Assembly: GCA_004802725.1 (NCBI GenBank)
Contig: SGPM01000212.1
Span: 1-48,180 of the forward strand
Source: Antrodiella citrinella
Taxonomy: Eukaryota; Basidiomycota; Agaricomycetes; Polyporales; Steccherinaceae
Reading direction: 5' to 3'
Length of the DNA stretch: 48,180 bases
In this document: piece by piece, positions 33,874 through 45,258 of the stretch
Position numbering within the stretch: the first letter of the stretch is position 1
Layout: the number at the start of each line of letters is the position of its first letter
Notes under the pieces: model-generated
Database searches by the model: none
The model's input: only the letters and a program-made list of their open reading frames with translations
What the model was told of the DNA's origin: nothing
Translations under genes and position numbers: made by a program

Positions 33874-34872
33874 GTTGCGTCTCTATGAATCTAAGCTGTG
33901 AGGGAGATGGCAGTCGGTGTATGAGGTGCAAGGACATTCGCGTTTGGGCGTCGCAGTGTCGGACTCTCGGACGTTGACCGCACGACATTGCGACATGGTG
34001 GCGAAAATCACGCGCTTCCTCAGGCTGACTCTGAGCGTACAGAATGAGAAGAGATCCTGCAGTGTTCTAGCATGATGATGCAGAGTATAGTCAGACACAA
34101 ATGTCTGATTGCTGTGGGTTTGCTAAACGAGTTAGAATAACACCAGAGTCTCGTACTCAAGATCTAAGCGATCCTCTGGTCCGTGCGCATCCACCTGGTA
34201 TAAATACGCCTCCTCCCCGCTTTCTTCATGTTTTTTTTCATTCTTGTGCTCGGGCACGTACTGTCGCCAGTGAGGTTTTTACCGAGGCACAGTCTTTTGC
34301 TGATTGCAAATTACACATCCGAACACGTCTGAGAGCTTTGGCTTTCAGCAATTTTTGGAACCCACCTCCATCACTTATTCTTGAGTGTAGACCTTCTGGA
34401 TCTAACTACAATCACGTTTGCAATGACATGGATTTTGTGCTGCATTTGTTTGTGTGAAGTTTGTGGAAGACTGAGCAGAAGCCTCGCGAGTCGTTAAGTT
34501 GTGGCGTACGTCCCTAGTGTGAAACCTTTTGAGCTGTTAGAGACGTCGTCCTAATGCTTCAAAGAATCTGAGAAATGCAATGAAGTACAGCATGTAGAAC
34601 ATTAACAACACATTACGCGGGGTACGAATTACAACGGCGCTATTTTCTACAATGTATACGGTTAGCGATACAATCTGGACGGTCAACGTCCGTCCCAATG
34701 TCCAGATAAAATAAAATAACCAAGAAGGATAACCAAGAAGACGTGGATTAGATGACAATAAAATACGAGAGCATGGCGGAGCGTGGCTCATAAATATGGC
34801 TATAGCATGTGGGGGATCCAGGGGGAAATGGAGATGCAAAGAAAACTGGAGAACATGGTGAATAAAACATAG
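33874..34872. other. Intergenic between ChaC and the 34.9 kb gene
   Basis: About 1 kb. A perfect TATAAATA lies at 34199-34206 on the plus strand, but the only nearby frame (ATG 34228, 34 codons, hydrophobic start MFFFILVLGHVL) starts too close to it and shows no homology I know. It is A/T-rich toward 34.5-34.8 kb. Confidence 0.35.
34199..34206 (+). promoter_or_regulatory. Orphan TATA box
   Basis: TATAAATA lies in gene-free sequence on the plus strand, with no convincing coding region downstream. It may drive an unrecognised transcript or be chance. Confidence 0.25.
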
Positions 34873-35808
34873 CTACCGCGACTTGAGGTTCCGCAACCCC
34901 TGCTGCACCTCCCGAATATCCTTCCGGTTCCACTCCCCCCTCCACCCCTGCATCCCTGTGACCCAGATCTGCGAACTCGGCCTCACGCCACGAGCGTTCT
35001 CGTCGACAGACTTCGACCCCGCCCTCCGTCTCCGCGGTGTCTCCACACGCAGTTGGGATTGAGATTGTGCAGGCTGGTGGTGGCGGGAGGAGAATACGAG
35101 CTCGGGAGGGACGTTCTCGCCTAACGTCCGAGTCAGCTTCGCCATCTTCCGCCTCCGGAGCTCAGACGGTGTAGGTATCGTGGGTGTCATAGGCGTCATC
35201 GGCGGCTCCGCGTCAATAAAGTCGAAATCAGTTTTCAGTGATGTGGAGCGTGTGGGTGGGGTTTGCGGGAGAGGGGAGAGAGGGAGGCGGGGGTCTGAGG
35301 GCGCGACGGGAATGGCGTTGAGGCGCAGGATAAGCGGGCGGGGACGCATGGTGTCGGTTTTGCGAACCTTGGATTTGATTGAGGTCATGGAATGGGCGTG
35401 GGACTCTGTCGAGTCGAGACTCGTGCGGGGTGTGGTGTCGGTGTCGAGTGCGAAGGAGGTCACAGACGAGTTCTTCGATGAAGAAGCAGAAGCGTAGATC
35501 GAGGACGAAGCGCTGCTCAACTCGTCGTCGGTCGTCGTGGGTGTCGTGCGCATGTGCGGGAACACGGAGAACACGGACGCATGTCTGCGTGCTCTTTTAG
35601 TGTGGTAGACCGACTGCGGTGTGTCGGGGATGTAGGTCGGCGGGAAGTACGCCTCGACGTCGACTTGGAGGTCGAGGAGGTGTGGTGTGGTGCCCAGGAG
35701 AGCACCGAGTTTGCGTGTTGAACGCACGAGACGGGCACGCTGGTGCGCATCAAGGTTGTTGGATGTGGGTGGGGGCTGCGGGTAGAGGATCGCTTGTGTG
35801 ACGTCCAT
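34873..35808 (-). CDS. Conserved-looking single-exon protein of unknown function
   Basis: This is a 311 aa intronless gene, unusual here where most genes have 3-16 exons. No enzymatic domain is visible. The N-terminal block ARLVRSTRKLGALLGTTPHL (about 25-44) and a second block LRRRKMAKLTRTLGENVPPELVF (about 228-250) look ordered and basic. Between them is a long Ser/Thr/Pro-rich, probably disordered region with TPMTPTIPTP-type phosphorylation-prone repeats. The C-terminus (SSQIWVTGMQGWRGEWNRKD) is Trp-rich. There is no signal peptide or membrane segment. The start is the first ATG of a long open frame with a coding-like composition. I suspect a basidiomycete-specific regulatory protein but cannot assign a role. 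Confidence 0.7.
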   Translation of the reverse strand: MDVTQAILYPQPPPTSNNLDAHQRARLVRSTRKLGALLGTTPHLLDLQVDVEAYFPPTYIPDTPQSVYHTKRARRHASVFSVFPHMRTTPTTTDDELSSASSSIYASASSSKNSSVTSFALDTDTTPRTSLDSTESHAHSMTSIKSKVRKTDTMRPRPLILRLNAIPVAPSDPRLPLSPLPQTPPTRSTSLKTDFDFIDAEPPMTPMTPTIPTPSELRRRKMAKLTRTLGENVPPELVFSSRHHQPAQSQSQLRVETPRRRRAGSKSVDENARGVRPSSQIWVTGMQGWRGEWNRKDIREVQQGLRNLKSR

Positions 35809-37597
35809 AGTGTGCGTGTAGTTAGATAGAATGTGCCTAAGGCGGACGTCGGGATGAGAGAGACGCGGGATGCGGGAGATACAGATGGAGGGTATGGATG
35901 GTTGCGAGGGTATCTAGAAGCTAGAGAGACGAGGAGAATATACGAGTACACAGTACACGCAGAGGAATCAATGAGAAGAGGCCCGAAGAAAACGAGAAGG
36001 CACTGGCCAGAGGACAGTTATAGCATGGGAGGACACAATAGGATCTGGAGCGAGCTGGACAGACGGTAGACGAGACAATTGATAGAGAGACGCTTCGGAG
36101 CTGCTATTGTCAAAAAGATATCAGCAGTGTGACTGTCGTTGTTACCCTCGGCGAACACCAAGACAATAGTATCCTCATTGTTCTCGGTGAGCGGACCACA
36201 CGCAGCGCAAACGAATTGGCGTCGGCTGCGTTCTCCATATCAATTGTGCTTCATTCTTCGTCCGTTCGTGGGTTGGAGTTCACGAAACAAAACAAAAGAC
36301 CAGGAGATTCGTGATAACGACGACGACGACGAGAAAGTGAGAAGATCCGTTGCAGTCTTGTCGCAGTCGTGTCAAAGTCGACCGTCGTGTACAAACAACT
36401 GTCAACATCGCTACCCGAGACCGAGCGCTCATAGCACCCGACCGACATCGATGCAGTTCAAACACGATACTGAACATACTACTGAACACAAGGTATAAAT
36501 GAGTGTGCAGTGCTCGAAGATTGCCTGGAGTTTCTGAGAGACGAAACCCGTGGAGCGCAACACCCGGATAGGTATTTTACGATCAGCAAAATACTCTGGT
36601 ACCTCGGTCACGTAGAACCTCACTAGCAACCAGTACGTGTCCGAGGACAAGAGAAGCCGAAGAAGTGTGGAAAGGTGGTCGTGTCCATGCTTCACAAATA
36701 TGCTCGGTCCCGGGCCAGGTTTTGAAGTCTGAGCGACGTTGTTTGCGTCGTTCGATAACGCTGACGGTCGTAAAGACTTGCAAGTACTCAGGCTGATGAT
36801 GTACGTCTTCATCTACTTTCATCCGACGCACATGCATCGTCGCAGAACTCATGGCATTACACAGGGGTGATATGGACCCTATTAAATGAATGCAGCTAGG
36901 GCTCCTTCACTTCATGTTCAGGTTAAAGCAGGATTGGAATGGAACATGCGGCCCAGTCACTGTCGCGGTGTCCTAAACCACGTAAATCGTCAAATCGTGC
37001 TTGATGCATTAAACGGATCGTCAGATGTTATACAAGCTTTTTCCCAACACGGCGTGCAGCCGTCGATGTAACCCAAGCCAACAGTTGGACAAAAGTCGAA
37101 TACCATTTTTCGTTTTTCCCCAAAGTCGCTTCGGGGTTGTCTTATATGGTAACCCCGGAGGGCAAAAGGTCTATCGACATTTGACATTTCTCCCGAGGTT
37201 TATTCCCATTTGCGTGCCGTGTGCAAGCACGGGTCATTTCTGTGCTTGGCGAGATGCTTGCCAGTGAAATTCAAACGTGTTTAGGCGCCTCAAGCATCCC
37301 AAGCACCCTTAAAGCACGTTTGATGCAATATGTTGCTCTCAATGTAGTCTCCGTGGCTGACCTCGGTGCGGAAGACAATCGTTCCTTACTAGAGGTCTGC
37401 ACCCAATGTACGGACGTTGGCTGATGCTGAACAATTCGGGCAATTCCGAAGATGTTGAGAGCTTTGAACGAGAAGCCGAGGATGCCGTCCGGTGCCATTG
37501 TCGCAATCGACGGCATAAACACGCTTGTCATCTCATTTGACGCATAGTAATTTCATATACGCCTCTGCGCGCAAAGTTTTCTACATCTACTGGTACA
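35809..37597. other. Intergenic, gene-poor
   Basis: About 1.8 kb. Purine-rich sequence upstream of the 35.8 kb gene is followed by short frames. A minus-strand frame at 36852-36583 (MSSATMHVRRMKVDEDVHHQ) and an overlapping one at 36812-36429 have no family resemblance; they could be a gene remnant. No inverted repeats at the edge of the DUF6589 gene were found by eye. Confidence 0.35.
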
Positions 37598-40500
37598 ATG
37601 AATACATCACATCGTCTCCATATGTCGTTCCATACCTTTGCATTCAAAACACCTATGCGTGGCCGTAAGGCAGCCGCTCCAGCACAAGCACACGCCGCTA
37701 ACTTCACTCAGGCTGTTGGTTCCGAGTCACTGGCTGACGTCGTCCAGCAACCTGAAGACGGCCCATCGTCCCAACGGCGTCGAGGAGGACAACCTGGTCC
37801 GCGCGAATCCTACTCCGAACGGCGCACCAAGCGGCAGAAACTCGATGCGCTTCTCGAAGCAGTGTCAGGATCTGGGATCAACTGGTCAATGTCAGACTTC
37901 CTCGAGTACTTCTTTCAACCTCAGCTGAAAAACCGCTCACCTTCGCACCGAGCTGCGCTGCAACGTTTCCTGAAGGGAGGTACAAGGCATACACCTCTGA
38001 CAGTTGTCAAGATGATCTATCAGAACAAATTAGGCCGCCCTCCACCTGGACATCGTGAACGTAATCACATGTTCTCACCCGAAATGAATGCTGAAGAGTT
38101 GTCCTACGCACAGCCTGCTATCAGTACCTGGGCAGCGGACATCGTCGCTTCCCGCCTCATCGAGGAGTCAAACAAACTGGTGCATGAAAAGGCCGGTCTT
38201 CGTGTCCGTGCAAGCCGGAAAGTGTCCCAAGATTCCAACGTGCCGTCTGTATCTCCAGATGCTCCACCATCCGAGACGGAGGACTCGACCGCGGCGCCTC
38301 TGAGACGTGACGCTTCTGGCCGTTTCGAAGCTCGGTTCGCAAATGACTTGGCAGCAGAAGAATCTGAGGACGAGGAGGTACCAGGATTGGAAGATGACGG
38401 TGTAGATCCAGAGGACGATGAAGGGAGCATTGCTGTCAGTGTGGAGGGGTTGATGTTCTCTGATGATGAGGGCCAACTGCCACCCATTCCTCGCGACAAT
38501 TCTCGAGTCGAACCGCAGGTCATGCCACTATCCATCAGTGATGACGACGAGAACGGAGAATGGGAGGACGAACCAGTGAACAACTCAACTCCGAGTCCGA
38601 CTCAACTCAATCAGGATACTGCGACGGCGAATGCTGGGCCAAACTCGACTCATGCCGCCGTACAATCCCCTTCCGAAACCTCGCTGCTGCACACTACCAC
38701 AGCTTCGAGTCGAGCCGGTGCGCGCCGCCGCCGCGCACCAACATCGGATCCTACTGTTGATTGGGATATCATCAGTAAATTCTCATTGGAAAGTCTTATG
38801 GAGAAGTACACCGACCTTGCACCACTCACCGTGTGGTTGCTGTTCCGAGCTATACAGCCACGTGAACCAAAACGCGCAGCCAAGCGACGAAATCGGCCCA
38901 AGTGGATAGTACGTCCTCCTAGCTTATTTTTCTCACTGCCCTCATATGAACGAATAATGTATCTGTAGGTCATCGCAAGTATCATCAGCGAGATGCTATA
39001 CGCTCGGAACTCATGGGTGAACCTACTCCCTATGTGCCGTTCCATCTCTCTCTTTGCATCGAAAGCCCATCAATCCACGTACCGTGTTGGTAGTCGTTTT
39101 GCCCACTGCACGCCATACTCCACAACACGACGAGCGTTGGTTGAGATGGCTAGAGCGAAGAGATTACAGTTTTTGACGGCACAGGAGCTGATACAGATCG
39201 TTCTGGATAACTTGCAGGCGTGGGCTGCTCGCCGTGACCAACGAATTGGAAACGAAAGCAAAATGATCATCGGGACTGGAGCAACTGCAATCAAACTCGA
39301 GGATTGCCCACCTGGTGTGCTCGATTTTGATGCATGGCAGGCAAAACGGGAAGAGGGGCTGAAAGAGCGAGAGAACTTCACGGTAGACGATCTTCTGGCG
39401 GATATCGATGTCGAGCATTTGAAGGCGGTTGGTGTTCTTCACTGGCTTGATACCCTTGTCTTCTATGTTCCTGCGCTGGCTGGATATAGATCAGAAATGG
39501 CCAAGATCTTCGATTCCGAGGTTCAGAAGCATCAAATCAACCCAAACCGACGTACCGATGTTCAGCCACTGGGTACCAACAGTGCAAACGAGACAACAAC
39601 AAAAGGGATGAAAGACGCACTGTTTGACTTCTTTGGACAAGCCGGAATCACGGAGGAGACCGTAAAAGCAAAGCGCGAGGCTCAGCTAGTGTCCGGAGAT
39701 GGAAAGAGTTTCGAGAACATTGGGAAGACGAAGCAGTATCTTGGGAGCCAGGAAGGGGAGTTTGAATCTCTCAAGTTCGTATACGAGATGCTCGAGATCT
39801 GGCACACAAAATGGACGGACCTGGGGCGTAGCTGTAATGGGAAGTGGGGACAGCAAGCCGATACAACGGATCCTTCTACGCTGGGATTCCTTGCTAAGAC
39901 CGTGAACAGTCCAGTTCCGTCCGATAAGAAGAAGCCCGACTTCTACCCAAATGCTCGCTTGATGGAGATTGGTGTCAAGACGCACATGCTGCACTGTTGG
40001 GAGTAAGTGAACCTTGATTTATTACGATAAATAGTTTAAATGCTGACGTGCGAACAAAACAAAACAGGACATACCTGGACGTAAATGATCTCGAAGTGTA
40101 CTTCTCAAGATTGTCAGCGATGGACAAGCTTCCCAGCCTGGTAGACCTTCGGCGTATCGCTGGAATCCTGTATGACCGGTATTCCACGACTGCTGCGTAC
40201 GAGATCGCCTTAGAAAATCAGACAGCCTTCAAAGAACATCCATGCGCTGTACCTCCAAAACCAATTTTCACAGCAGCACCACCTGCAGAGTCATCCTCTG
40301 ACTCGGAAATGGACGACTTAGAGGGGGTTCCTGATGTGATGATGAACATTGACGACCCAGATGTTATACTAGCCGATAACGCGATGTCTGGTGATAGCCC
40401 AATGGCCGCAGAAACAGTGCCTCCAGCAGAAGACGACGGAGGTTCATCGACGTCACAGTCAGAACCTGCCAATTCGGAAGACGACCCATCAGCTGCAAAA

Positions 40501-41331
40501 GTGAAGTTTGAAGGAGATTGGCCCCTTGCAAACTCAATCATACTTATGCGTGACGGTATCTGGTTCATGGAGGTGTGTCGTGCTGTTGCACTGGGGGATA
40601 TCGGTCGTGTATGGGAAGTTCTGAAGGTATGTTTTGATTGTCAAGTGTAGTCAGCGTGTCTGACATGTCTTCGATAGGTTTGGATACTCACGTTCTCTGG
40701 TGGCGGAAACACCAACTATGTTGCCTACCTGTTGGAAATGTACTGCAAGATCACGCTCGAGACACCAGAACCCATGCGCCTCGCAATCTTCAGCAACTGG
40801 CTCGTCAACCTTGAGGGAAAACCCGGGCATTTCCACGAACTTGATTTGATGCAGGAGCATTTTAACTTTTGGCTGGAGGAACTTGCGCAGCACAAGGGAA
40901 AAGAGTTTGATGATGAATGGTATCGAGAGGTGCTGTCGATGCATGTTCACCATTTTCTCAGATTGAAGGAGGAGATGGAAGCTGCTGTTCACATGGCACC
41001 GCGCAGCAAAACACACACCGAACCGCATCTGCAGAACGAATACCGCGAAGCACTACGCGTATTCCGAGAGTATGATCTCCACCGTCATCACGCGGGTCGG
41101 GATCTTGGTCACCATACGCAAGACGATTTTGCACGTGGTGTTGCAAACTTGGGTAGAACGAAGAAGGTGGCAGATGTTATTGCGAACGCGCTTCGTACAC
41201 GGGACAATGCAGAAAAGGAGATCAAAGGAGATGGAAAGACCCCGGCAGCGGACCCAAGGACGTACATGTGCACTCCTATGTACTACCGCGATGGGAAGGT
41301 GGTTATACCTCGCCAGGAGGAGGAGGATTAG
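37598..41331 (+). CDS. DUF6589 domain protein, possibly transposase-derived
   Basis: This is a large basidiomycete-specific protein with a C-terminal DUF6589 region, function unknown. Exons are 37598-38908, 38969-40002, 40068-40626 and 40678-41331, giving 1185 aa. Residues 1-190 are basic (RRTKRQK nuclear-type signal), and 200-400 are acidic, Ser/Pro-rich and disordered. The domain proper starts near 438 (VIASIISEMLYARNSW) and holds AVGVLHWLDTLVFYVPAL, VSGDGKSFENI (678-688), EMLEIWHTKWTDLGR and, toward the end, GDIGRVWEVLKVWILTFSGGGN. The GDG aspartate followed by a Trp/His-rich block recalls DDE/RNase H-fold enzymes, which is only an inference. It is tail-to-tail with a RecQ-like helicase 64 bp away. 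All introns are in phase and there is no internal stop, so it looks maintained. Confidence 0.85.
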
Positions 41332-41395
41332 ATACCTGTAAACTAAGGGTGTTCACTACGAGCTGTACCACGAAAACAATATTGAAGCATACTTC

Positions 41396-43644
41396 TCATT
41401 TCCTGCATCTTCGGGGAGGCTGACGACGGTTCTTGGACGGGGATAGAGGTACACGGAGGGTATCTTGCACTGTACGGGTACGTTTCGGGGAGCCATTGGG
41501 AGAAGTCGGATCGTGATTCTCGCGCTCAGTCGCCTCACCATTCATCTGATCTGATTTGCGCTTACGAGTCCGCTTCTGAGCAACGGTCAGAGTAGCAGTC
41601 CTGGGGACACAAGTTAGAAGAAATAAGCTAAGAGGAGAAGAATATGACGCACGGTTCAACAACCTGTGACTCCGCCTCCACATCCACTTGAGCCACCTCC
41701 TTCGCTGCGGCATGTCTTTTCTTAGTGTCTGCGGTCTTTGCAGCTTTGAGAGCAGCTGCTTTGATGTGCTCTGCGTCAAAGATCTTCTGATGCGTCTCCA
41801 GCGTGGTGAATAGACAATCACCATCGTCTTCGAGATACGTCCAACCTGCAAGAACTTCATCCAATGCTTTGCGCGTGCGTATGAGGTGAAATTGATCAAG
41901 GAGTGTGTTGAACATAGGGCCAGGAATATGCGCAGTGTAGGGAATAAGATGATGATAGGGTGTGGTTTTGGTGAGCCAGCGAGAGCGTGAGTAACGATCA
42001 ACAACAGCACCTGCTCGAACACGCATCTCAGCAGTCAGAGCCTTATGCGAAGCCCGATCTGCCAACCACTTCCATCGAACTGGCAAAGGAGCAGGCTCAT
42101 TGTTGTCCATCTGTGCACGGGCCTCGATTTTTCGAATCTGAGCTGTGATGTGATCTTTAATGGCAAGGACGAAAGGAGGGCGGTAGATGCAGCTAGAACA
42201 TGGGAGTCGGCGCTGCGCCTCGGAACATGAGGCACACGACGTGGGAGACGATTCACCGAAAATCCGGTTCGATTCAGCGTTCAGGCAAGACCGGCTGACA
42301 TGGGCACGCACAAGACGTCGCAACCCTGGGTCGATGTCTTTGCCGATTTGAGGAGGGTTCTTGGGGCGTTCATCAGGATCTGCGTTCTCCGCCTCCCACT
42401 CCTTGCGGACAGCATCGGTGTAGCGCTTCTCCACGTAAGTGATGCCCACTGCATCGATAGTCCTATCCCGCCCTGCTCTTCCCTTCTGCTGCGTATCCTG
42501 CTCTACCGTCTCTGGTAAGCCTAGGTTCATACAAATCTGCGCCTTCCGAACATCAACACCAAGGGCAAGCTTGACCGTGGCTATGATCACGAAGGTGTCA
42601 GGGTTGTTATCAAAGTCATGGATTGTTTGTCGATTGGCTTTAGAGGACATGAATGAACTGTAGACACGTATATTGCGGTAGCGTGGAGCAGTAGCGGGAC
42701 GAAGCTTCCAGAGGTAGGAGGCAACACGGTCGCACATTTCTATGGTTGAACAGTATATGATGGTCTTGTACTTCCCCTCCGCGACCCAAGCAATGTCGGA
42801 AAATTCGGCAAGACCTAACGTATGTGTCAGAGTTGCGTAGACCAGCTGCAGGTTCTTCTGCTCGCGAAGTAGCCGGATCGTCTTGAAACCGTTGCGAAAA
42901 CCTAAGAGGCGGATAAGATTTGTCTCCGGGTCCCCTTGCTGCGAGGTAGCTGTCATAGCGAGCAAAGGCACGATCAATGGAATTCGTGTCCGTGCTTTGC
43001 TGATGTTCCCGTAGTCCTTGCGAAAAAGCTTGCTCCACGGAACGACAACGTGGGCCTCGTCGATAGCGTACAGCACGAGACTCTTGCGGAGAAGCTCGCA
43101 CGCCAAGATTTTCCCAAACTCGGGCGAGGTAAGGCGTTCTGGAGAGACAGCGACCAGTGAATATTTACATTCGGCCACATCTCGAAGAAGTGATATGTTG
43201 TTTTTGCGCGCGTCGCTGAGAGAGTCCGCGTCCAGCGAGGTCGCTTTGAGTCCGACACGAGCAAGTTCGGCAACCTATAATGCGCATTTTTTCAGATTTG
43301 AAGTGCGCAAATTAAATGAAAGACATACATACATGACATGCACTGAGATCTGTTAACGGAGACACCAGAATCACGACCGGCTGCTCTGGGATTGTCTTCC
43401 CGAAGCGTGGTAGTGATGGGTCACGAAGGAGCTCGTGGAGTACCAGGAGGTGAAGGTAAACAGCTGCCGTTTTACCTTCCCCACATCCGGCAACCAGAAG
43501 GTGGTCTTCTCCATCGAGAATGTAGGCCGTACTTGTGATTTGCCAGGCATAGGGACCATCTGGCCAAGCTAGAACCCGCGCGAGTATCTCCTTGATGGTT
43601 TGGAGGCCTTCCGGAGAGGACCATTTTAGCTGAGAAGTTGCCAT
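41396..43644 (-). CDS. RecQ-like DEAH-box DNA helicase
   Basis: This is a superfamily 2 ATP-dependent helicase of RecQ type. Minus-strand exons are 43644-43333, 43274-41653 and 41600-41396, encoding 712 aa. Walker A is AGCGEGKT (52-59), followed by motif Ia-type SPLTDLSA, DEAH (176-179), TAT (212-214), and motif VI QQKGRAGRD (366-374). A Cys cluster at 434, 451, 454, 463 and 466 resembles the RecQ zinc-binding subdomain. No HRDC domain is visible. The C-terminus is basic (KRTRKRK, SPKRTR), a likely nuclear signal. It differs from housekeeping RecQ by its short N-terminus and resembles the multicopy accessory RecQ helicases of fungi, including telomere-linked ones. Its 3' end abuts the DUF6589 gene. 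Confidence 0.9.
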
Positions 43645-44240
43645 TATTGCTCTCGCATGGCGGCACGTCGAGACGAAAGGAGTGTGTGTTCAAAGAGCGT
43701 AGACTGACGTTTTGCAACGAGAAGGTAGGTCAAGAGGACGACGCGCGACGCGTCTCGCTTGAGGCAGCCTGAGTAAGCATATCTGACCAAGATATGTCTG
43801 CCGTCTTCGCCGTGATGAGAATCTCACTCCGCTGGATGGCCGTATGTGCCGGTTTTTACATTGCCTTTTATGGTGCGAATTGTTCAGTACCACTACGGCT
43901 CCGTACAATGGATGTAGACTACTCTCAATGTAAGTTCTTGATATCACTGAGTATGCTTGATGTTCGTGCTCACAGAAGTTTCAATTAGGGAGTGTCAAAT
44001 GAATGATTTACACAACGGTGAACGAACACCGCGTATTGGCCTCTCATATGAGCCCTATGTCGGCTCCGAGTCCGGTTTCTGGAGGTATTTAAACGTGCAG
44101 TACGACCTCAGAAGTCCTACACCACATCTTCTGCTGAACATCGAAGACATTCATTGTGTATGTGCATCTTTCTCACTACAGTGGACCGTAGTCTAACTGT
44201 CTATCACTGAATGTCAGACCTTTGAAACCTCTGTGTTATC
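43645..44240. other. Intergenic, helicase / secreted protein
   Basis: About 600 bp between divergent genes. It has one 64-codon plus-strand frame (43794-43988) with a hydrophobic stretch but no family resemblance. No inverted repeat pairing with the left side of the DUF6589 gene was seen. Confidence 0.4.
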
Positions 44241-44682
44241 ATGTTCAAACTCACCCTCGCCGCTGCCTTCGTCTTTGCTGTCGTCAATGTCAACGCCATC
44301 TGTCCAGGCTTCAACTACGGCATCGCCGATCTCGGAGACGAGAGCTGTGAGCCTCATTTCGCAGCCTTCTTGGTCAAATAGAGCATCGAAGTTCATCGCC
44401 GCTGACACGCTTGAAAGATAAAATCTACGACGATGGCTGCAACGTCATCGAGACCGACATCTTCAGCAGCAATCCTTGCACGCAGGGAAAGTTTAGCTGC
44501 TCGCCTGCTCCGATCACGATCACCGGCGCAGAGATCAACGGCCTTTGGTATGCGTGTCGCCCGGATCCGAATTCGGGCTCGTGCAATGGTTACAATATCA
44601 ACGTTTGCGTGAGTGGCTCTTCAGTTGTAAGAGGTGTCGTTATATTGATGTTCGCTGGTAGTGTCGCAATGATGGAAACTAG
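44241..44682 (+). CDS. Small secreted cysteine-rich protein
   Basis: Exons are 44241-44346, 44418-44608 and 44662-44682, giving 105 aa. Residues 1-19 (MFKLTLAAAFVFAVVNVNA) are a clear signal peptide. The mature part of about 86 residues has eight cysteines (21, 43, 56, 63, 82, 91, 99, 100), ending in a CC doublet (NVCCRNDGN), with Asn/Gly/Ser-rich loops and no membrane segment or catalytic motif. The Cys spacing does not match hydrophobins, whose doublets lie internally. The first intron acceptor (TTGAAAG) is weak, but it is the one that keeps frame. It belongs to the broad class of fungal small secreted proteins; function is unknown. Confidence 0.8.
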
Positions 44683-45258
44683 ATGCGCCTGGAGCGGGAG
44701 TGCTATCTCTCTCTCCACAGCCCTACGCGCTGAAGCTTAATAAATGCTTGATTATTTCACATTTGCATGTTATCCTGATCACTGTACAGACAGGATGTAA
44801 GTACTTGATGTCAATATTCTCGTCCGAGTCGTTATAGACCATTATATCCGCTGTCAGACGGGGAACGAAAGCTACAAGTTTAGCCCGATCCTCTGGTCTG
44901 AAGAGCGGCTCGATTCGTCTAGGTAGATGTGGGTCCATATTTTGCGATCCAATCCGGCAAAATCCCCGGCCGCCTACAGTCGAGGCTTTGCGTTTTTGGA
45001 AATTCGACCATGCCGTTCACTCATAATGTCACTCTCAAGAACAGGTCAAAGTTGTAACGATGTGGCGCCAATTGACCATAATCTTATCGTTATCTAGCTG
45101 GTCGCCAAATTCCCAGTGTCATTGGCCTCCTTCCTCTAACATTCTGACTGAAACGAAAGTCATGTATGAGTGTCAGTCAGATAGGTAGAGCAATGGCGTA
45201 CATAGAACAAAACCACAATACGAGCACCTTGAAAGCAGAGCAAAACCACTATCCTAGA
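44683..45258. other. Convergent intergenic region
   Basis: These are the 3' regions of the small secreted protein gene and the NmrA-like gene. A short minus-strand frame at 44938-44723 has no recognisable features. Confidence 0.45.

Noticed and set aside
34873..35951. Plus- and minus-strand alternative frames over the 34.9 kb gene (Ser/Arg/Thr-rich)
   Set aside because: Composition reflects the repetitive Ser/Thr/Pro coding sequence read in other frames; only the 311 aa frame has ordered blocks.
37000..44200. Terminal inverted repeats bordering the DUF6589/RecQ pair
   Set aside because: By-eye comparison of flanks on both sides gave no convincing inverted or direct repeat; a systematic self-alignment would be needed.
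44241..44682. Hydrophobin
   Set aside because: It has eight cysteines and a signal peptide, but the doublet is at the very end and the hydrophobin spacing C-CC-C-C-CC-C is not met.
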